64,000 bases of DNA from the NCBI GenBank assembly GCA_965250205.1, contig CBDFNK010000022.1, positions 124,001 to 188,000 of the forward strand, given 5' to 3'. Each line of letters opens with the position of its first letter. Positions within the stretch are counted from its first letter, which is position 1. Below are positions 26,036 to 35,175 of this stretch, piece after piece. Made by a program: the position numbers and the translations under genes. The stretch is from JAHZKN01 sp965250205. Lineage in GTDB: Bacteria; Pseudomonadota; Alphaproteobacteria; Rhizobiales; Hyphomicrobiaceae. The notes beneath the pieces were generated by a model. The model was not told where the DNA came from. It searched no databases and saw nothing but the letters and a program-made list of their open reading frames with translations.

Positions 26036-27931
26036 ATGCTGAAGCACTTTTTTACATGGCTGGAAAACAGGCGGCCGCCATTTCCCGATATAGAGCCCGA
26101 GCGGCCGCCTGAAACGTTGCTGGCGTTTATTCTGCATTATGCCCAGCCGTTTTGGCGGCTGTTGTTGTCCTGCTCCCTGGTCGCGGCAATCGTCGCACTG
26201 CTTGAAGTTTCGTTGTTTGCTTTTCTTGGCAATCTTGTTGATTGGCTGGCGAGCGCCGATCGGGCAACATTCTGGGCCGACCATGGCACAACGCTGATCA
26301 TCTACGCCGTGATCATACTTGTTGTCCTGCCAATCCTAAAGCTGCTCTATGAGGCCATCGTTCACCAAGGCCTGATGGGAAACTTTGCGATGCGGTCCAG
26401 GTGGCTTGCGCACCGTTATGTGCTGCGCCAATCACTCGCCTTTTTTCAGGATGATTTTGCAGGTCGTGTCTCCGCCAAGGTCATGCAGACCGCTGTCTCC
26501 ATCCGTGAAGTGGTGATGAAAGTCACAGAGGTATTTGTTTATGTGGGGGTCTATTTTTTAGGTGCTGTGGTTGTCTTTGGCGCCAGTGACCTACGCCTTA
26601 CAGCACCATTGTTGAGCTGGCTCGTCGGCTATTTTGCGGCGATGCGCTACTTCGTACCACGTTTAGGAAAAGTTTCCGCGCGCCAAGCCGATGCGCGGTC
26701 GATGATGACGGGTCGTATTGTCGACAGTTATACCAATATCGCGACAGTTAAACTGTTCGCGCATGCTGCGCGCGAAGATGACTATGCGCGTGAAGGCATG
26801 GGTGGTTTTCTTGATACTGTGCATGAGCAGATGCGGCTTGTGACATGGCTAACTGTTGCGCTCAATGTCCTGAATGCGTTGCTGCTTGCCTCGAGCACTG
26901 GACTTGCCATCTGGCTTTGGCAACAAGAGGCGGTGGCGGCAGGTACAATTGCCGTTGCCATGGGTTTGGTGATGCGCATGCAGGGCATGTCGCATTGGAT
27001 AATGTGGGAAATTGCAGGGCTGTTCGAAAATATCGGTGTTGTGCGCGATGGGATGTCGACGATTGCCCAAGCCCAGATGGTGAAGGACCGCGAGGATGCA
27101 ACTGATCTTGAAGTTACGAGAGGCCAGATCACTTACCAAGCCATCCACTTTAATTACGCAACGCCGAGGGCAAAGCGCAGACCAGAAAAAGGTTCGGTTT
27201 CTAGTGACCCGAGCGGGGTGATTGACGATCTCACGCTGATCGTCAAAGCAGGTGAAAAAGTCGGCCTTGTCGGACGCTCAGGTGCTGGCAAATCCACACT
27301 GGTGAGTTTGTTGCTGCGTTCACATGACTTAGAGCAGGGCCAGATTTTGATCGACGGTCACGATATCGCTTGCGTGCGCCAGGAAAGTTTGCGCGCGCAC
27401 ATTGCGATGGTGACGCAGGACACATCCCTGCTGCATCGTTCTGTCCATGACAACATTGTGTATGGTCGCCCCGATGCTTCGCGTGAAAGTGCGATCCAGG
27501 CTGCCAAGCAGGCTCAAGCGCATGATTTTATTCTTGAGCTGGAAGATGCCAAGGGTCGCAAAGGCTATGACGCGCATGTTGGCGAACGTGGCGTCAAACT
27601 ATCTGGCGGGCAACGCCAGCGCGTTGCAGTGGCGCGTGTTATCTTAAAGGACGCTCCCATTTTGATCCTTGATGAAGCAACAAGTGCTCTTGATTCCGAA
27701 GTCGAGGCGGCCATCCAAGAGCAACTTGTGCATCTCATGCGCGGAAAAACGGTGATTGCAATTGCGCACCGCTTGTCGACCATCGCGCATATGGATCGGC
27801 TGGTGATCATGGATCAAGGCAAGATCATTGAGGACGGCGATCATGCAACGCTTCTTGAACGCGGTGGTATCTATGCTGACCTTTGGGCACGCCAATCCGG
27901 TGGCTTTTTGGCGCGTGAAGCAGCTGAATAG
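26036..27931 (+). CDS. ABC exporter, fused permease and ATPase
   Basis: Half-transporter of 631 residues, expected to work as a homodimer in the inner membrane. About six membrane spans occupy residues 30-340. The ATPase carries Walker A GRSGAGKST near 412-420, Q-loop VTQDTSLLH, signature LSGGQRQRVAVAR near 522, Walker B ILILDEATSALD and the H-loop IAHRLSTIAH. The architecture matches the MsbA/LmrA-type multidrug and lipid exporters; substrate cannot be told. No partner ABC gene lies beside it. It converges with trmL at 27968. Confidence 0.92.
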   Translation: MLKHFFTWLENRRPPFPDIEPERPPETLLAFILHYAQPFWRLLLSCSLVAAIVALLEVSLFAFLGNLVDWLASADRATFWADHGTTLIIYAVIILVVLPILKLLYEAIVHQGLMGNFAMRSRWLAHRYVLRQSLAFFQDDFAGRVSAKVMQTAVSIREVVMKVTEVFVYVGVYFLGAVVVFGASDLRLTAPLLSWLVGYFAAMRYFVPRLGKVSARQADARSMMTGRIVDSYTNIATVKLFAHAAREDDYAREGMGGFLDTVHEQMRLVTWLTVALNVLNALLLASSTGLAIWLWQQEAVAAGTIAVAMGLVMRMQGMSHWIMWEIAGLFENIGVVRDGMSTIAQAQMVKDREDATDLEVTRGQITYQAIHFNYATPRAKRRPEKGSVSSDPSGVIDDLTLIVKAGEKVGLVGRSGAGKSTLVSLLLRSHDLEQGQILIDGHDIACVRQESLRAHIAMVTQDTSLLHRSVHDNIVYGRPDASRESAIQAAKQAQAHDFILELEDAKGRKGYDAHVGERGVKLSGGQRQRVAVARVILKDAPILILDEATSALDSEVEAAIQEQLVHLMRGKTVIAIAHRLSTIAHMDRLVIMDQGKIIEDGDHATLLERGGIYADLWARQSGGFLAREAAE

Positions 27932-27967
27932 AAGGCACTGAAGTACGCCTTCTGGCGTGCGCTGAAT

Positions 27968-28435
27968 TCAAAGGCGTGCAAAGCCGTCCGTTTGTCGAAG
28001 CGCCTCGCCAAGGGCCATGGCGACTGACACGGCAACATTGAGTGAGCGCAAATCATTGGTGATGGCGACCTTCAGGGCGTGATCTGCTGTACTGGCAACT
28101 GCGTCCGGGACACCCGCACTTTCGCGCCCAAACAGCAGCGTGTCTGAGGTTTGAAATTCAAAATCAATATGCCGCGTCGCGGCCTTGGTCGTCATCAGTA
28201 TCAACCGTGTTGGAGGCGATTGTGCACTACGCATGAGCTGGAACGCCTGCCAGCTTTGGTGGCGGGTGATGTTGACATGGTCGAGGTAGTCCAGGCCAGC
28301 GCGACGTAATGAGCGGTCCGAAAGATCAAAGCCAGCGGGCCCGATCAGATCAATTGCGACATTCATGCATGCGGCGAGACGCAATATGGTTCCTGTGTTT
28401 TGGGGGATGTCGGGCTGATAAAGCGCGATTCGCAT
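27968..28435 (-). CDS. trmL: tRNA (cytidine(34)-2'-O)-methyltransferase
   Basis: SPOUT-class methyltransferase of 155 residues that 2'-O-methylates the wobble base of tRNA-Leu isoacceptors with SAM. It begins MRIALYQPDIPQNTGTILRLAACM, the TrmL opening, and shows the knot motifs LLFGRESAGVPD and the C-terminal LNVAVSVAMALGEALRQ. An open extension of 29 codons (to 28522) is not family-like, so ATG 28435 is chosen despite a weak ribosome site. Many bacterial genomes place this gene beside petABC as here, divergently. Dimeric, cytosolic. Confidence 0.93.
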   Translation of the reverse strand: MRIALYQPDIPQNTGTILRLAACMNVAIDLIGPAGFDLSDRSLRRAGLDYLDHVNITRHQSWQAFQLMRSAQSPPTRLILMTTKAATRHIDFEFQTSDTLLFGRESAGVPDAVASTADHALKVAITNDLRSLNVAVSVAMALGEALRQTDGFARL

Positions 28436-28715
28436 GGAGAAATTTTGCTTTCTTTGATCTAGGTCAATAGAGGCTGTGGGTGGGATGCGCGTGCGCCAAA
28501 TTGCCCCTGATTTACGGTGCAACGAATCTTGAGGGCGCTTGCAATCAATGTCAAAAGATAACGAGTTCTTTCCTCAAGGCGTATGGATGGCCAACACCGG
28601 GTGTTGAGCCCGCTAAACCCGTGCGGGGCGCGGGTGACTTTTTGTGAAGGAAAGCGCAGGACTGAGTTTGCTCAACCGTTGGCGGGGCAACAGCGAGTTC
28701 AACTTGGAGGCAAGT

Positions 28716-29303
28716 GTGACAACCCAAAAAGATGATGACAAGCCGGATCCAGGTCGCCGGGATTTCATGGTGTTAGCAGGCAGCACCTTTGCAGGTGTTG
28801 GTGCAGCAGCATCGCTTTGGCCGTTTATTGATCAGATGAATCCGGATGCAGGCGCCCAGGCGCTAGCGTCCATTGAAGTTGATTTGTCTTCAGTGTCGGT
28901 TGGTCAGGCAATAACAGTTTTGTGGCGCGGCAAGCCAGTATTCATTCGCCACCGCCAAGCTGATGAGATCGCGGCAGCAAAGGCTGTCGCTGTGGACGAT
29001 CTCCCTGACGACAAAGCGCGCAATGAGGACCTGCCAGCTAATGACTCTGCGCTTGATGCCAATCGCGTCAAGGAAGGTCATGAGAACTGGTTGGTGCTGG
29101 TTGGCATCTGTACACACTTGGGATGCATTCCGAGGGGCAAGGGTGCAACCGGCCAGACCGGTGGAGAATATGGTGGCTGGTTCTGCCCCTGCCATGGCTC
29201 GCACTACGACACATCGGGACGCATTCGCAAAGGCCCAGCACCGCGCAATCTTGATGTGCCGCCTTACAAATTCGTTTCAGATAACAAAATTAAAATCGGT
29301 TAA
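28716..29303 (+). CDS. petA: ubiquinol-cytochrome c reductase Rieske iron-sulfur subunit
   Basis: Rieske 2Fe-2S protein of cytochrome bc1, 195 residues, first gene of petABC. A Tat signal-anchor is visible near residues 14-40 with the twin-arginine motif GRRDFMVLAG. The cluster ligands are Cys132 and His134 in CTHLGC and Cys157/His160 in CPCHGSH, with the two disulfide cysteines (137 and 159). The GTG start at 28716 is preferred: GGAGG at 28706-28710 lies five bases upstream and the protein then has a proper Tat N-region; a GTG at 28644 would add 24 residues before it. It carries electrons from ubiquinol to cytochrome c1 in the periplasmic face of the inner membrane. Confidence 0.96.
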   Translation: MTTQKDDDKPDPGRRDFMVLAGSTFAGVGAAASLWPFIDQMNPDAGAQALASIEVDLSSVSVGQAITVLWRGKPVFIRHRQADEIAAAKAVAVDDLPDDKARNEDLPANDSALDANRVKEGHENWLVLVGICTHLGCIPRGKGATGQTGGEYGGWFCPCHGSHYDTSGRIRKGPAPRNLDVPPYKFVSDNKIKIG

Positions 29304-29317
29304 AGGGAGTACGCCAG

Positions 29318-30586
29318 ATGGTGCACCACGAGTCGACGTACAACCCGGAAGGCCGTTGGGCCAAGTGGTGGGATGAGCGTTTGCCCATCGCACGGATGAT
29401 GCATACACAGTTGGTTGAATTTCCAACGCCACGTAATCTCAACTATTTATGGACGTTTGGCGGTATTTTGACGTTCTGCCTCGTTGCCCAATTGGTGACC
29501 GGCATTATTTTGGCGATGCACTATCAGCCAAGCGTCGCAGACGCCTTTAATTCCGTGGATACGATCCGCCGCGATGTCAACTACGGCTGGCTTATGTCAA
29601 AGTTACACGCCGTCGGTGCCTCAATGTTCTTCATCGCGGTCTATATCCATATTTTCCGTGGCCTCTATTACGGATCATATAAAGCGCCACGCGAGATCCT
29701 CTGGATCCTCGGTGTCTTCATTCTTTTTGCGATGATGGCGACGGCATTTATGGGCTATGCCCTTCCTTGGGGGCAGATGAGCTTCTGGGGCGTGACGGTG
29801 ATCACCAACCTGTTCTCATCATTGGACGGTATTATTCCGGGCCTTGGCACATCGATAGTGGAGTGGCTGTGGGGTGGTTATTCGGTTGGTGGCAAGGCGC
29901 TCAATCGCTTCTTTTCGCTGCACTACCTTCTGCCGTTTGTGGTTACCGGCCTTGTCGGTCTGCACATTTGGGCATTGCACGTCGTTGGACAAAACAGTCC
30001 AACAGGTCTTGATATTAAAACCAAGGCCGATGCGGTGCCGATGTATCCGTTTGCAGTATCAAAGGATGCGTTCGCTCTGTTTGCTTTCCTGTTGCTGTTC
30101 ATGTGGTTTGTTTTCTTTGCACCTGACTACTTAGGCCATGCTGACAATTTCAAACCGGCCAACCCACTTGCAACGCCTGCACACATCGTACCGGAGTGGT
30201 ACTTCCTGCCATTCTACGCAATTCTCAGGGCAATTCCTGACAAATTGGGTGGCGTGATCATGATGTTCGCATCTATCGCTGTGCTGCTGTTTGTGCCTTG
30301 GCTGGATCGCTGTCGCACTGTGCGCTCGACGCGCTATCGCCCGGTCTACAAGTGGTTTTTCTGGGCGTTGGTGTTCACCTGCCTGGCGCTTGGCTATTTA
30401 GGAGCCAAGCCGGCAGAAGGCGTTTACGTCATGTGGGCACGCGTGTTCACAGCATACTACTTCCTCCACTTCTTGTTGGTGCTGCCGATCCTCGGGCTTA
30501 TTGAAACAACGAAAAAACCGCCGGCTTCAATTGCAGAGTCGGTATTGGGAAAAACCGCTGGCGTTGACGCCAACACAACGAACTAA
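29318..30586 (+). CDS. petB: cytochrome b of the bc1 complex
   Basis: Membrane-embedded cytochrome b, 422 residues, with about eight transmembrane helices and the two b-haems. Family landmarks: the QLVTGIILAMHYQPS helix region, the GYALPWGQMSFWG quinone-site block (Qo/Qi area), the LHYLLPFVVTGLVGLHIWALH helix with the haem histidines, and TPAHIVPEWYFLPFYAILRA containing the PEWY motif of the Qo site. AGGGAG lies about nine bases before the ATG. It lies 14 bases after petA and 11 bases before petC. Oxidises ubiquinol at Qo and reduces quinone at Qi. Confidence 0.97.
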   Translation: MVHHESTYNPEGRWAKWWDERLPIARMMHTQLVEFPTPRNLNYLWTFGGILTFCLVAQLVTGIILAMHYQPSVADAFNSVDTIRRDVNYGWLMSKLHAVGASMFFIAVYIHIFRGLYYGSYKAPREILWILGVFILFAMMATAFMGYALPWGQMSFWGVTVITNLFSSLDGIIPGLGTSIVEWLWGGYSVGGKALNRFFSLHYLLPFVVTGLVGLHIWALHVVGQNSPTGLDIKTKADAVPMYPFAVSKDAFALFAFLLLFMWFVFFAPDYLGHADNFKPANPLATPAHIVPEWYFLPFYAILRAIPDKLGGVIMMFASIAVLLFVPWLDRCRTVRSTRYRPVYKWFFWALVFTCLALGYLGAKPAEGVYVMWARVFTAYYFLHFLLVLPILGLIETTKKPPASIAESVLGKTAGVDANTTN

Positions 30587-30597
30587 GGGGCAGGGAT

Positions 30598-31623
30598 ATG
30601 AAACATCACTTTAAAATGCCTGCCTTTGCATCGGCCTTTGTGCTGGCAACGGCTGTCGCCACCCTGCCTGCGGTTGCGGGTGGCGAGGGTATTCATATTG
30701 ATCGTCAGGACTGGAGTTTTTCAGGCCCACTCGGTCAGTTCGATCAAGGCCAATTGCAACGCGGCTTCCAGGTCTACAAAGAGGTTTGCAAAGGTTGTCA
30801 TTCACTCAACCGCGTGCGTTTTCGCAACTTGGTTGAAAAGGGTGGGCCAGCGTTTCCTGAACAAGACATCGAAGAAATGGCCGCTGATTGGGACCATCAA
30901 ATTGATGCTGGTCCGAATGAAGAAGGTGAACTGCTCGATGATGACGGCGAGTTTTTCACCCGGCCACCGCTGTTATCTGATGCGATCCCTGGGCCATACA
31001 AAAATGATCTCCAAGCCCGTGCTGCTAACGGTGGTGCGTTGCCCCCAGATTTATCGTTGATCGCGAAGGCGCGCACGACGGACTATACAGGCTCGGTGTG
31101 GTATCACCCGATCCATATGCTGAAAGATATCGCGACGGCATATCAGGAAGGCGGCGCGGATTACATTTATGCTTTGCTCACCGGGTACCGTGAGCAGGCC
31201 CCTGCTTATATGCCGGATGACAAAGGCAAGTTGGTGGCTGTCACAGATGCAGCCGAAGCAGGCGATAGTGTTGAGTATTGCGCAAGCGTTACGCATGCAT
31301 ATGGTGAAGGCAAAAAAGACGTTTGTAACAAGCTACCAGATAGCATGAACTACAATGTTGCTTTCCCGGGCCATCAAATTGCAATGGCGGCACCGCTGTC
31401 TGATGATGTTCTGGACTACCGGACCGACGCATCCGGCAAGCCGGTTGTGGCGCAGACAACGGAGCAATATGCCCGCGACGTGGCGGCATTCCTGTCTTGG
31501 GCAGCCGATCCCTCGCACGATGAGCGCAAAAGTATGGGTTGGTTGGTGATGCTGTATCTTTTGATCACCACGGTGCTGCTCTACTTTGCCAAGAAGTCGA
31601 TCTGGAAGCGTGCCAAGCATTAA
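30598..31623 (+). CDS. petC: cytochrome c1 of the bc1 complex
   Basis: Membrane-anchored cytochrome c1, 341 residues. A signal peptide ends near residue 28 and the haem motif is CKGCH (Cys64, Cys67, His68). The distal ligand is Met263 in IAMAAPL. A C-terminal membrane span (about 314-331) and KRAKH tail anchor it. Residues 91-118 are an acidic insertion rich in Asp/Glu, and Cys228/Cys243 in a second loop could form a disulfide as described for the Rhodobacter capsulatus protein. It takes electrons from Rieske and passes them to soluble cytochrome c. It closes the operon, followed by a terminator. Confidence 0.96.
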   Translation: MKHHFKMPAFASAFVLATAVATLPAVAGGEGIHIDRQDWSFSGPLGQFDQGQLQRGFQVYKEVCKGCHSLNRVRFRNLVEKGGPAFPEQDIEEMAADWDHQIDAGPNEEGELLDDDGEFFTRPPLLSDAIPGPYKNDLQARAANGGALPPDLSLIAKARTTDYTGSVWYHPIHMLKDIATAYQEGGADYIYALLTGYREQAPAYMPDDKGKLVAVTDAAEAGDSVEYCASVTHAYGEGKKDVCNKLPDSMNYNVAFPGHQIAMAAPLSDDVLDYRTDASGKPVVAQTTEQYARDVAAFLSWAADPSHDERKSMGWLVMLYLLITTVLLYFAKKSIWKRAKH

Positions 31624-31674
31624 GGCAAGCCCGGCACGTTGTCCGTTTCAGGTGCTTCCGGCATAAACACGTTT

Positions 31675-31702
31675 CAAAAGGCCTCGCATGCGGGGCCTTT
31701 TG
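31675..31702 (+). terminator. Rho-independent terminator of petABC
   Basis: Hairpin CAAAAGGCC paired with GGCCTTTTG around a short CG-rich loop, with T-rich sequence after. It separates petABC from the methylthioadenosine salvage genes. Confidence 0.85.
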
Positions 31703-31754
31703 CATTTATGGGTGGTGCGTTCAAAGACAAGGTGTGAGGCGGGAAGGGGATCAG

Positions 31755-32633
31755 ATGACAGACACAGTTCTTGGTATCATCGGGGGTAGTGGCTTTTATG
31801 ATCTGCCTGGCCTAATGAATGCCAGTTGGCAACGGATTGAGAGCCCTTGGGGGCTACCCTCAGATGAAATTCTATTTGCCGAAATAAACGGTCTGCCTGT
31901 TCGGTTTTTACCGCGCCATGGTCGGGGCCACAAAATTCCACCCTCTGCCATTAACTTCCGCGCCAACGTTGATGTGATGAAGCGTGCCGGTGTGACCGAT
32001 CTGATTTCGATCTCTGCTTGTGGCTCCCTGAAGGAGGCCTATGCGCCTGGACACTTCGTGCTGGTCGATCAGTTTATTGATCGCACCTTTGCACGCGAAA
32101 AATCGTTCTTTGGCACTGGCTGTGTGGCGCATGTCTCAGTGGCCGATCCCATCAGTCCGCTGTTGCTGGATCACCTGCAAAACGCGGCCAATGCTGAAGA
32201 CATTGCTGTCACACGAGGTGGCACCTACCTGGTGATGGAGGGTCCTCAATTTTCGACACGGGCTGAAAGTAATCTTTACCGCAGCTGGGGCTGTGATGTG
32301 ATTGGCATGACCAACATGCCGGAAGCAAAATTGGCGCGTGAAGCTGAGCTTCCCTACGCGACGGTGGCGATGGTGACGGACTATGACTGTTGGCATGACG
32401 ATCACGCGTCGGTTGATGTGGCCTCCGTCATAGCCGTTATGAAAGGTAATACAGAAAAGGCGCAGCGATTGGTGTCAGCGTTTTCTCAAACCTTCCCGCG
32501 CCGGCACCCAGCCTGCCCAATCGGTTCCGACACCGCCCTTGATGTGGCGGTCATTACGCCGCCTGAGGCGCGCGATGCAGCTCTTGTCAAAAAGTTGGAT
32601 GCGGTTGCGGGACGTGTTCTGGCAACGGGTTAG
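31755..32633 (+). CDS. mtnP: 5'-methylthioadenosine phosphorylase
   Basis: Purine nucleoside phosphorylase-family enzyme of 292 residues that splits 5'-methylthioadenosine (and probably 5'-deoxyadenosine) into adenine and 5-methylthioribose-1-phosphate. Landmarks: IIGGSGFYDLPGL at the start, PRHGRGHKIPPSAINFRANVD (phosphate and sugar site), YLVMEGPQFSTRAES and MTNMPEAKLAREAELPYATVAMVTDYDCWH. AAGGGGA lies six bases before the ATG; an upstream frame (from 31539) belongs to the end of petC. It heads a salvage cluster: adenine goes to apt, the sugar phosphate to mtnA. Cytosolic. Confidence 0.94.
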   Translation: MTDTVLGIIGGSGFYDLPGLMNASWQRIESPWGLPSDEILFAEINGLPVRFLPRHGRGHKIPPSAINFRANVDVMKRAGVTDLISISACGSLKEAYAPGHFVLVDQFIDRTFAREKSFFGTGCVAHVSVADPISPLLLDHLQNAANAEDIAVTRGGTYLVMEGPQFSTRAESNLYRSWGCDVIGMTNMPEAKLAREAELPYATVAMVTDYDCWHDDHASVDVASVIAVMKGNTEKAQRLVSAFSQTFPRRHPACPIGSDTALDVAVITPPEARDAALVKKLDAVAGRVLATG

Positions 32634-32700
32634 GGTGCACCAGAGTTTTGATGTGTCTGAACGATTGGGTCTGTTCTCGTCGCAGTCTTACCAGAGATCT

Positions 32701-33072
32701 TTAAGGGCTCGGCTCACCAGGGAAGCTGATGAGAATTTTCATCTGCACCAATTCTGGGAAGAAGGCCTGGAGGGCTTGGCCTGCGAACCATAAAATGACC
32801 GCCAGCAGAAGAAGCGCTGGGATGGCGGCGACAACCGCTTTCAACAAGAAAAACATGAGGCGGAAGAATGGAACGTTGATGCGCTCAACGGAGGCAGGTG
32901 CGGGTTCTGCAACATAGCCCTCGTTATAGCCACTGCTGGCCACTTCAAATGAGGTGGGTGTCGCTGAGGCGTCGGCGACACCTGCGGCCAAGCGCTCATG
33001 CTCGCGGCGGAACGTGCGCGGCAAATCATCAAAATCGCCATCTGCGGTGAGTGGAATATTTGTATCAGTCAT
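32701..33072 (-). CDS. membrane protein, unknown
   Basis: Not recognised. A 123-residue protein encoded opposite to the salvage cluster. Residues 1-68 are hydrophilic and acidic, with a Ser/Thr/Ala-rich middle; a single long membrane segment (about residues 78-103, LLKAVVAAIPALLLLAVILWF) follows, then a short FPELVQMKILISF tail that may be a re-entrant or amphipathic helix. Because the C-terminus is short the protein is probably anchored in the inner membrane with most of it in the cytosol. It begins with ATG 33072. It interrupts the mtnP-apt order on the other strand, and its relation to that pathway is unknown. Confidence 0.62.
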   Translation of the reverse strand: MTDTNIPLTADGDFDDLPRTFRREHERLAAGVADASATPTSFEVASSGYNEGYVAEPAPASVERINVPFFRLMFFLLKAVVAAIPALLLLAVILWFAGQALQAFFPELVQMKILISFPGEPSP

Positions 33073-33209
33073 CTTTGTCCGGCTCCCGACGCTAGCTCAA
33101 ACGTGCCACGTCGTGTGGAGCCCCTCGAATCAAATTTGGCGCTCCCCCTTACTACCCTCACCCGTCCTTTATTGCTAACTTGCCGATTGATTTTGACGGG
33201 GAGGTGACG

Positions 33210-33740
33210 TTGGCAGACCTAAAAAGCCTTATTCGGACGATTCCAGACTATCCCAAGCCCGGGATCCTGTTTCGCGATGTGACAACACTGTTTGGTGATG
33301 CCCAGGGATTTAAGGCGGTTATTGAGCAGATGGCAGCACCCTATCGCGGAGTGCCCGTCGATGCTGTTGCGGGAATTGAGGCGCGCGGCTTTATTCTAGG
33401 TGGTGCCATTGCTGACAAACTGGGCTGCGGATTTGTTCCGGTGCGCAAAAAGGGCAAGCTGCCATGGAAGACGATCGGTCAGGACTATGCCCTTGAGTAT
33501 GGTACCGACACCATTGAGATTCACGCCGATGCGATTAACAAGGGCGAACGCATTTTGATTGTCGACGATCTGATCGCAACGGGTGGTACTGTCGAGGCCG
33601 CTGTCAAGCTGCTTCGCCAATGTGGTGGTGACATCGTTGGCGCCGCGTTCATGATTGATTTACCAGATATTGGTGGTGGCAAACGCCTTGATGATTTGGG
33701 TGTGTCGTGGCAAGCCGTCATGGCCTTTGATGGGCACTGA
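33210..33740 (+). CDS. apt: adenine phosphoribosyltransferase
   Basis: Type I phosphoribosyltransferase of 176 residues that makes AMP from adenine and PRPP. The PRPP-binding motif is ILIVDDLIATGGT; IPDYPKPGILFRDVTTL and GIEARGFILGGAIAD are the family signatures. The TTG at 33210 is chosen as start because GGGGAGG (33198-33204) is five bases upstream; TTG at 33180 and GTG at 33204 are alternatives with poorer spacing. It salvages the adenine released by the mtnP product. It is followed by a small zinc-ribbon gene and mtnA on the same strand, so transcription together is plausible. Confidence 0.93.
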   Translation: MADLKSLIRTIPDYPKPGILFRDVTTLFGDAQGFKAVIEQMAAPYRGVPVDAVAGIEARGFILGGAIADKLGCGFVPVRKKGKLPWKTIGQDYALEYGTDTIEIHADAINKGERILIVDDLIATGGTVEAAVKLLRQCGGDIVGAAFMIDLPDIGGGKRLDDLGVSWQAVMAFDGH

Positions 33741-33797
33741 CGCATTTTTTGCCGTGTGCACGATGAATCGAGAGACAGTGTAGGAGAGGCGCTTGCA

Positions 33798-34028
33798 ATG
33801 GTGGTCACGTCACAACAAAAAGCACAAGAATTGTTGCAGGTGTTGCAACAGTGGCGTGAGGACGGCGCGGCGCAGGCGTGTCCTAAGTGCGGCGCGGCAG
33901 GCCTTGTGATTAAGGATCTTTCAGCACGACCTCATGTAGAATGGTATCGCTTTTCATGCGCCGGTTGTGGGCTTAATGAAACGGTGGCGGTGCCGCAAAC
34001 ATCTTTTGGACAAAGTGGGATCAACTAA
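33798..34028 (+). CDS. small zinc-ribbon protein
   Basis: A 76-residue protein with one zinc-ribbon: CPKCG and CAGCG, 30 residues apart, hold four cysteines for a single Zn2+. The N-terminal half is a predicted helix (VVTSQQKAQELLQVLQQWREDG). I recognise no family. ATG 33798 has GGAGAGG at 33783-33788, nine bases upstream; the frame is open to a GTG 14 codons earlier. The gene lies 57 bases after apt and 3 bases before mtnA, so it is almost certainly cotranscribed with the salvage genes. A regulator or accessory role in the pathway is a guess from position. Confidence 0.75.
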   Translation: MVVTSQQKAQELLQVLQQWREDGAAQACPKCGAAGLVIKDLSARPHVEWYRFSCAGCGLNETVAVPQTSFGQSGIN

Positions 34029-34031
34029 GTC

Positions 34032-35132
34032 GTGAAAATTAACGGCAAACCGATGCGCACCATTTGGCTGGCTGAAAATGGCTGGGCGGTGGACATTATT
34101 GATCAGACGCGCCTGCCGCATGTGTTTGAAACCGTAACTTTGAAAACGGTTGATGACGCGGCTTACGCCATCAAGGCCATGCTGGTGCGTGGTGCGCCGC
34201 TCATCGGCGCAACCGCCGCTTATGGCGTCTGCTTAGCACTTCGCGAGGACGCCTCTGATGAGGCGCTGGAGCAGGCGCTTACATTTCTCTCTGAACAGCG
34301 TCCGACGGCCATCAACCTACGCTGGGCGCTCAATGAAATGGAGGTCGCGGTGCGCAATCTGCCGCGTGAGGCGCGCGTTGCAGCCGCGTACACAAGGGCC
34401 CGCGAGATTTGCGACAACGATGTTGAAACCTGTCGCATGATCGGTGTGCATGGTCTTGAGGTTATCAAAAAGATTGCGGCGACAAAGCCTGATGGTGCGC
34501 CAGTTAACGTGCTGACGCATTGTAACGCGGGATGGCTGGCGACCGTTGACTGGGGTACGGCAACTTCGCCGATTTACCAGGCCCACGATGCAGGAATATG
34601 TCTACACGTTTTTGTTGATGAAACCCGCCCGCGCAATCAAGGTGCGGCGCTGACGGCTTACGAGCTTGGGTCGCACGGTGTGCCACACACTATCGTGGTC
34701 GATAATGCCGGGGGACACCTAATGCAAAATGGCGATGTTGATTTTTGCATCGTCGGCACAGACAGAACCACCGCCACCGGCGATGTTGCCAACAAGATTG
34801 GCACCTATTTGAAAGCGCTAGCTGCTAAAGACAACGATGTGCCGTTTTATGTCGCGTTACCCCACGCGACCATTGACTGGTCGATGGATGACGGCTTTGC
34901 TATCCCCATTGAAGATCGCGGTGAAGAAGAGGTGTTGACAATGCCGGGGCGGTTGGCTGACGGATCTGTTGTGACGGTTGAGATTGCGGCCCCTGGGTCG
35001 CCAGCGGCAAATCCGGCATTTGATGTTACGCCTGCACGCCTTGTCACCGGATTCATCACGGAACGTGGGTGTTGCCAGCCGAGCCGTGAGGGTCTGTTAT
35101 CGCTTTATCCAGAACAGGGTCTACGCCCCTAA
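34032..35132 (+). CDS. mtnA: 5-methylthioribose-1-phosphate isomerase
   Basis: Isomerase of 366 residues turning 5-methylthioribose-1-phosphate (or 5-deoxyribose-1-phosphate) into the ribulose form. Catalytic Cys164 lies in LTHCNAGWLAT and the acid Asp244 in GTDRTTATGDVANKIG; KAMLVRGAPLIGATAAYG is a further signature. It is homologous to eIF2B subunits but the active-site pair identifies the enzyme. Start is GTG at 34032, GGGA about 11 bases upstream; ATG 34053 is an alternative. It follows the zinc-ribbon gene after three bases and precedes the class II aldolase. Confidence 0.95.
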   Translation: MKINGKPMRTIWLAENGWAVDIIDQTRLPHVFETVTLKTVDDAAYAIKAMLVRGAPLIGATAAYGVCLALREDASDEALEQALTFLSEQRPTAINLRWALNEMEVAVRNLPREARVAAAYTRAREICDNDVETCRMIGVHGLEVIKKIAATKPDGAPVNVLTHCNAGWLATVDWGTATSPIYQAHDAGICLHVFVDETRPRNQGAALTAYELGSHGVPHTIVVDNAGGHLMQNGDVDFCIVGTDRTTATGDVANKIGTYLKALAAKDNDVPFYVALPHATIDWSMDDGFAIPIEDRGEEEVLTMPGRLADGSVVTVEIAAPGSPAANPAFDVTPARLVTGFITERGCCQPSREGLLSLYPEQGLRP

Positions 35133-35175
35133 CGACTTAGGTAGGGCGATAGGCCCGCAATGAATTGATCCCGAA

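Noticed and set aside
31539..31754. N-terminal extension of mtnP into petC
   Set aside because: The extension crosses the petC stop and terminator; the ATG at 31755 has AAGGGGA and begins the family signature.
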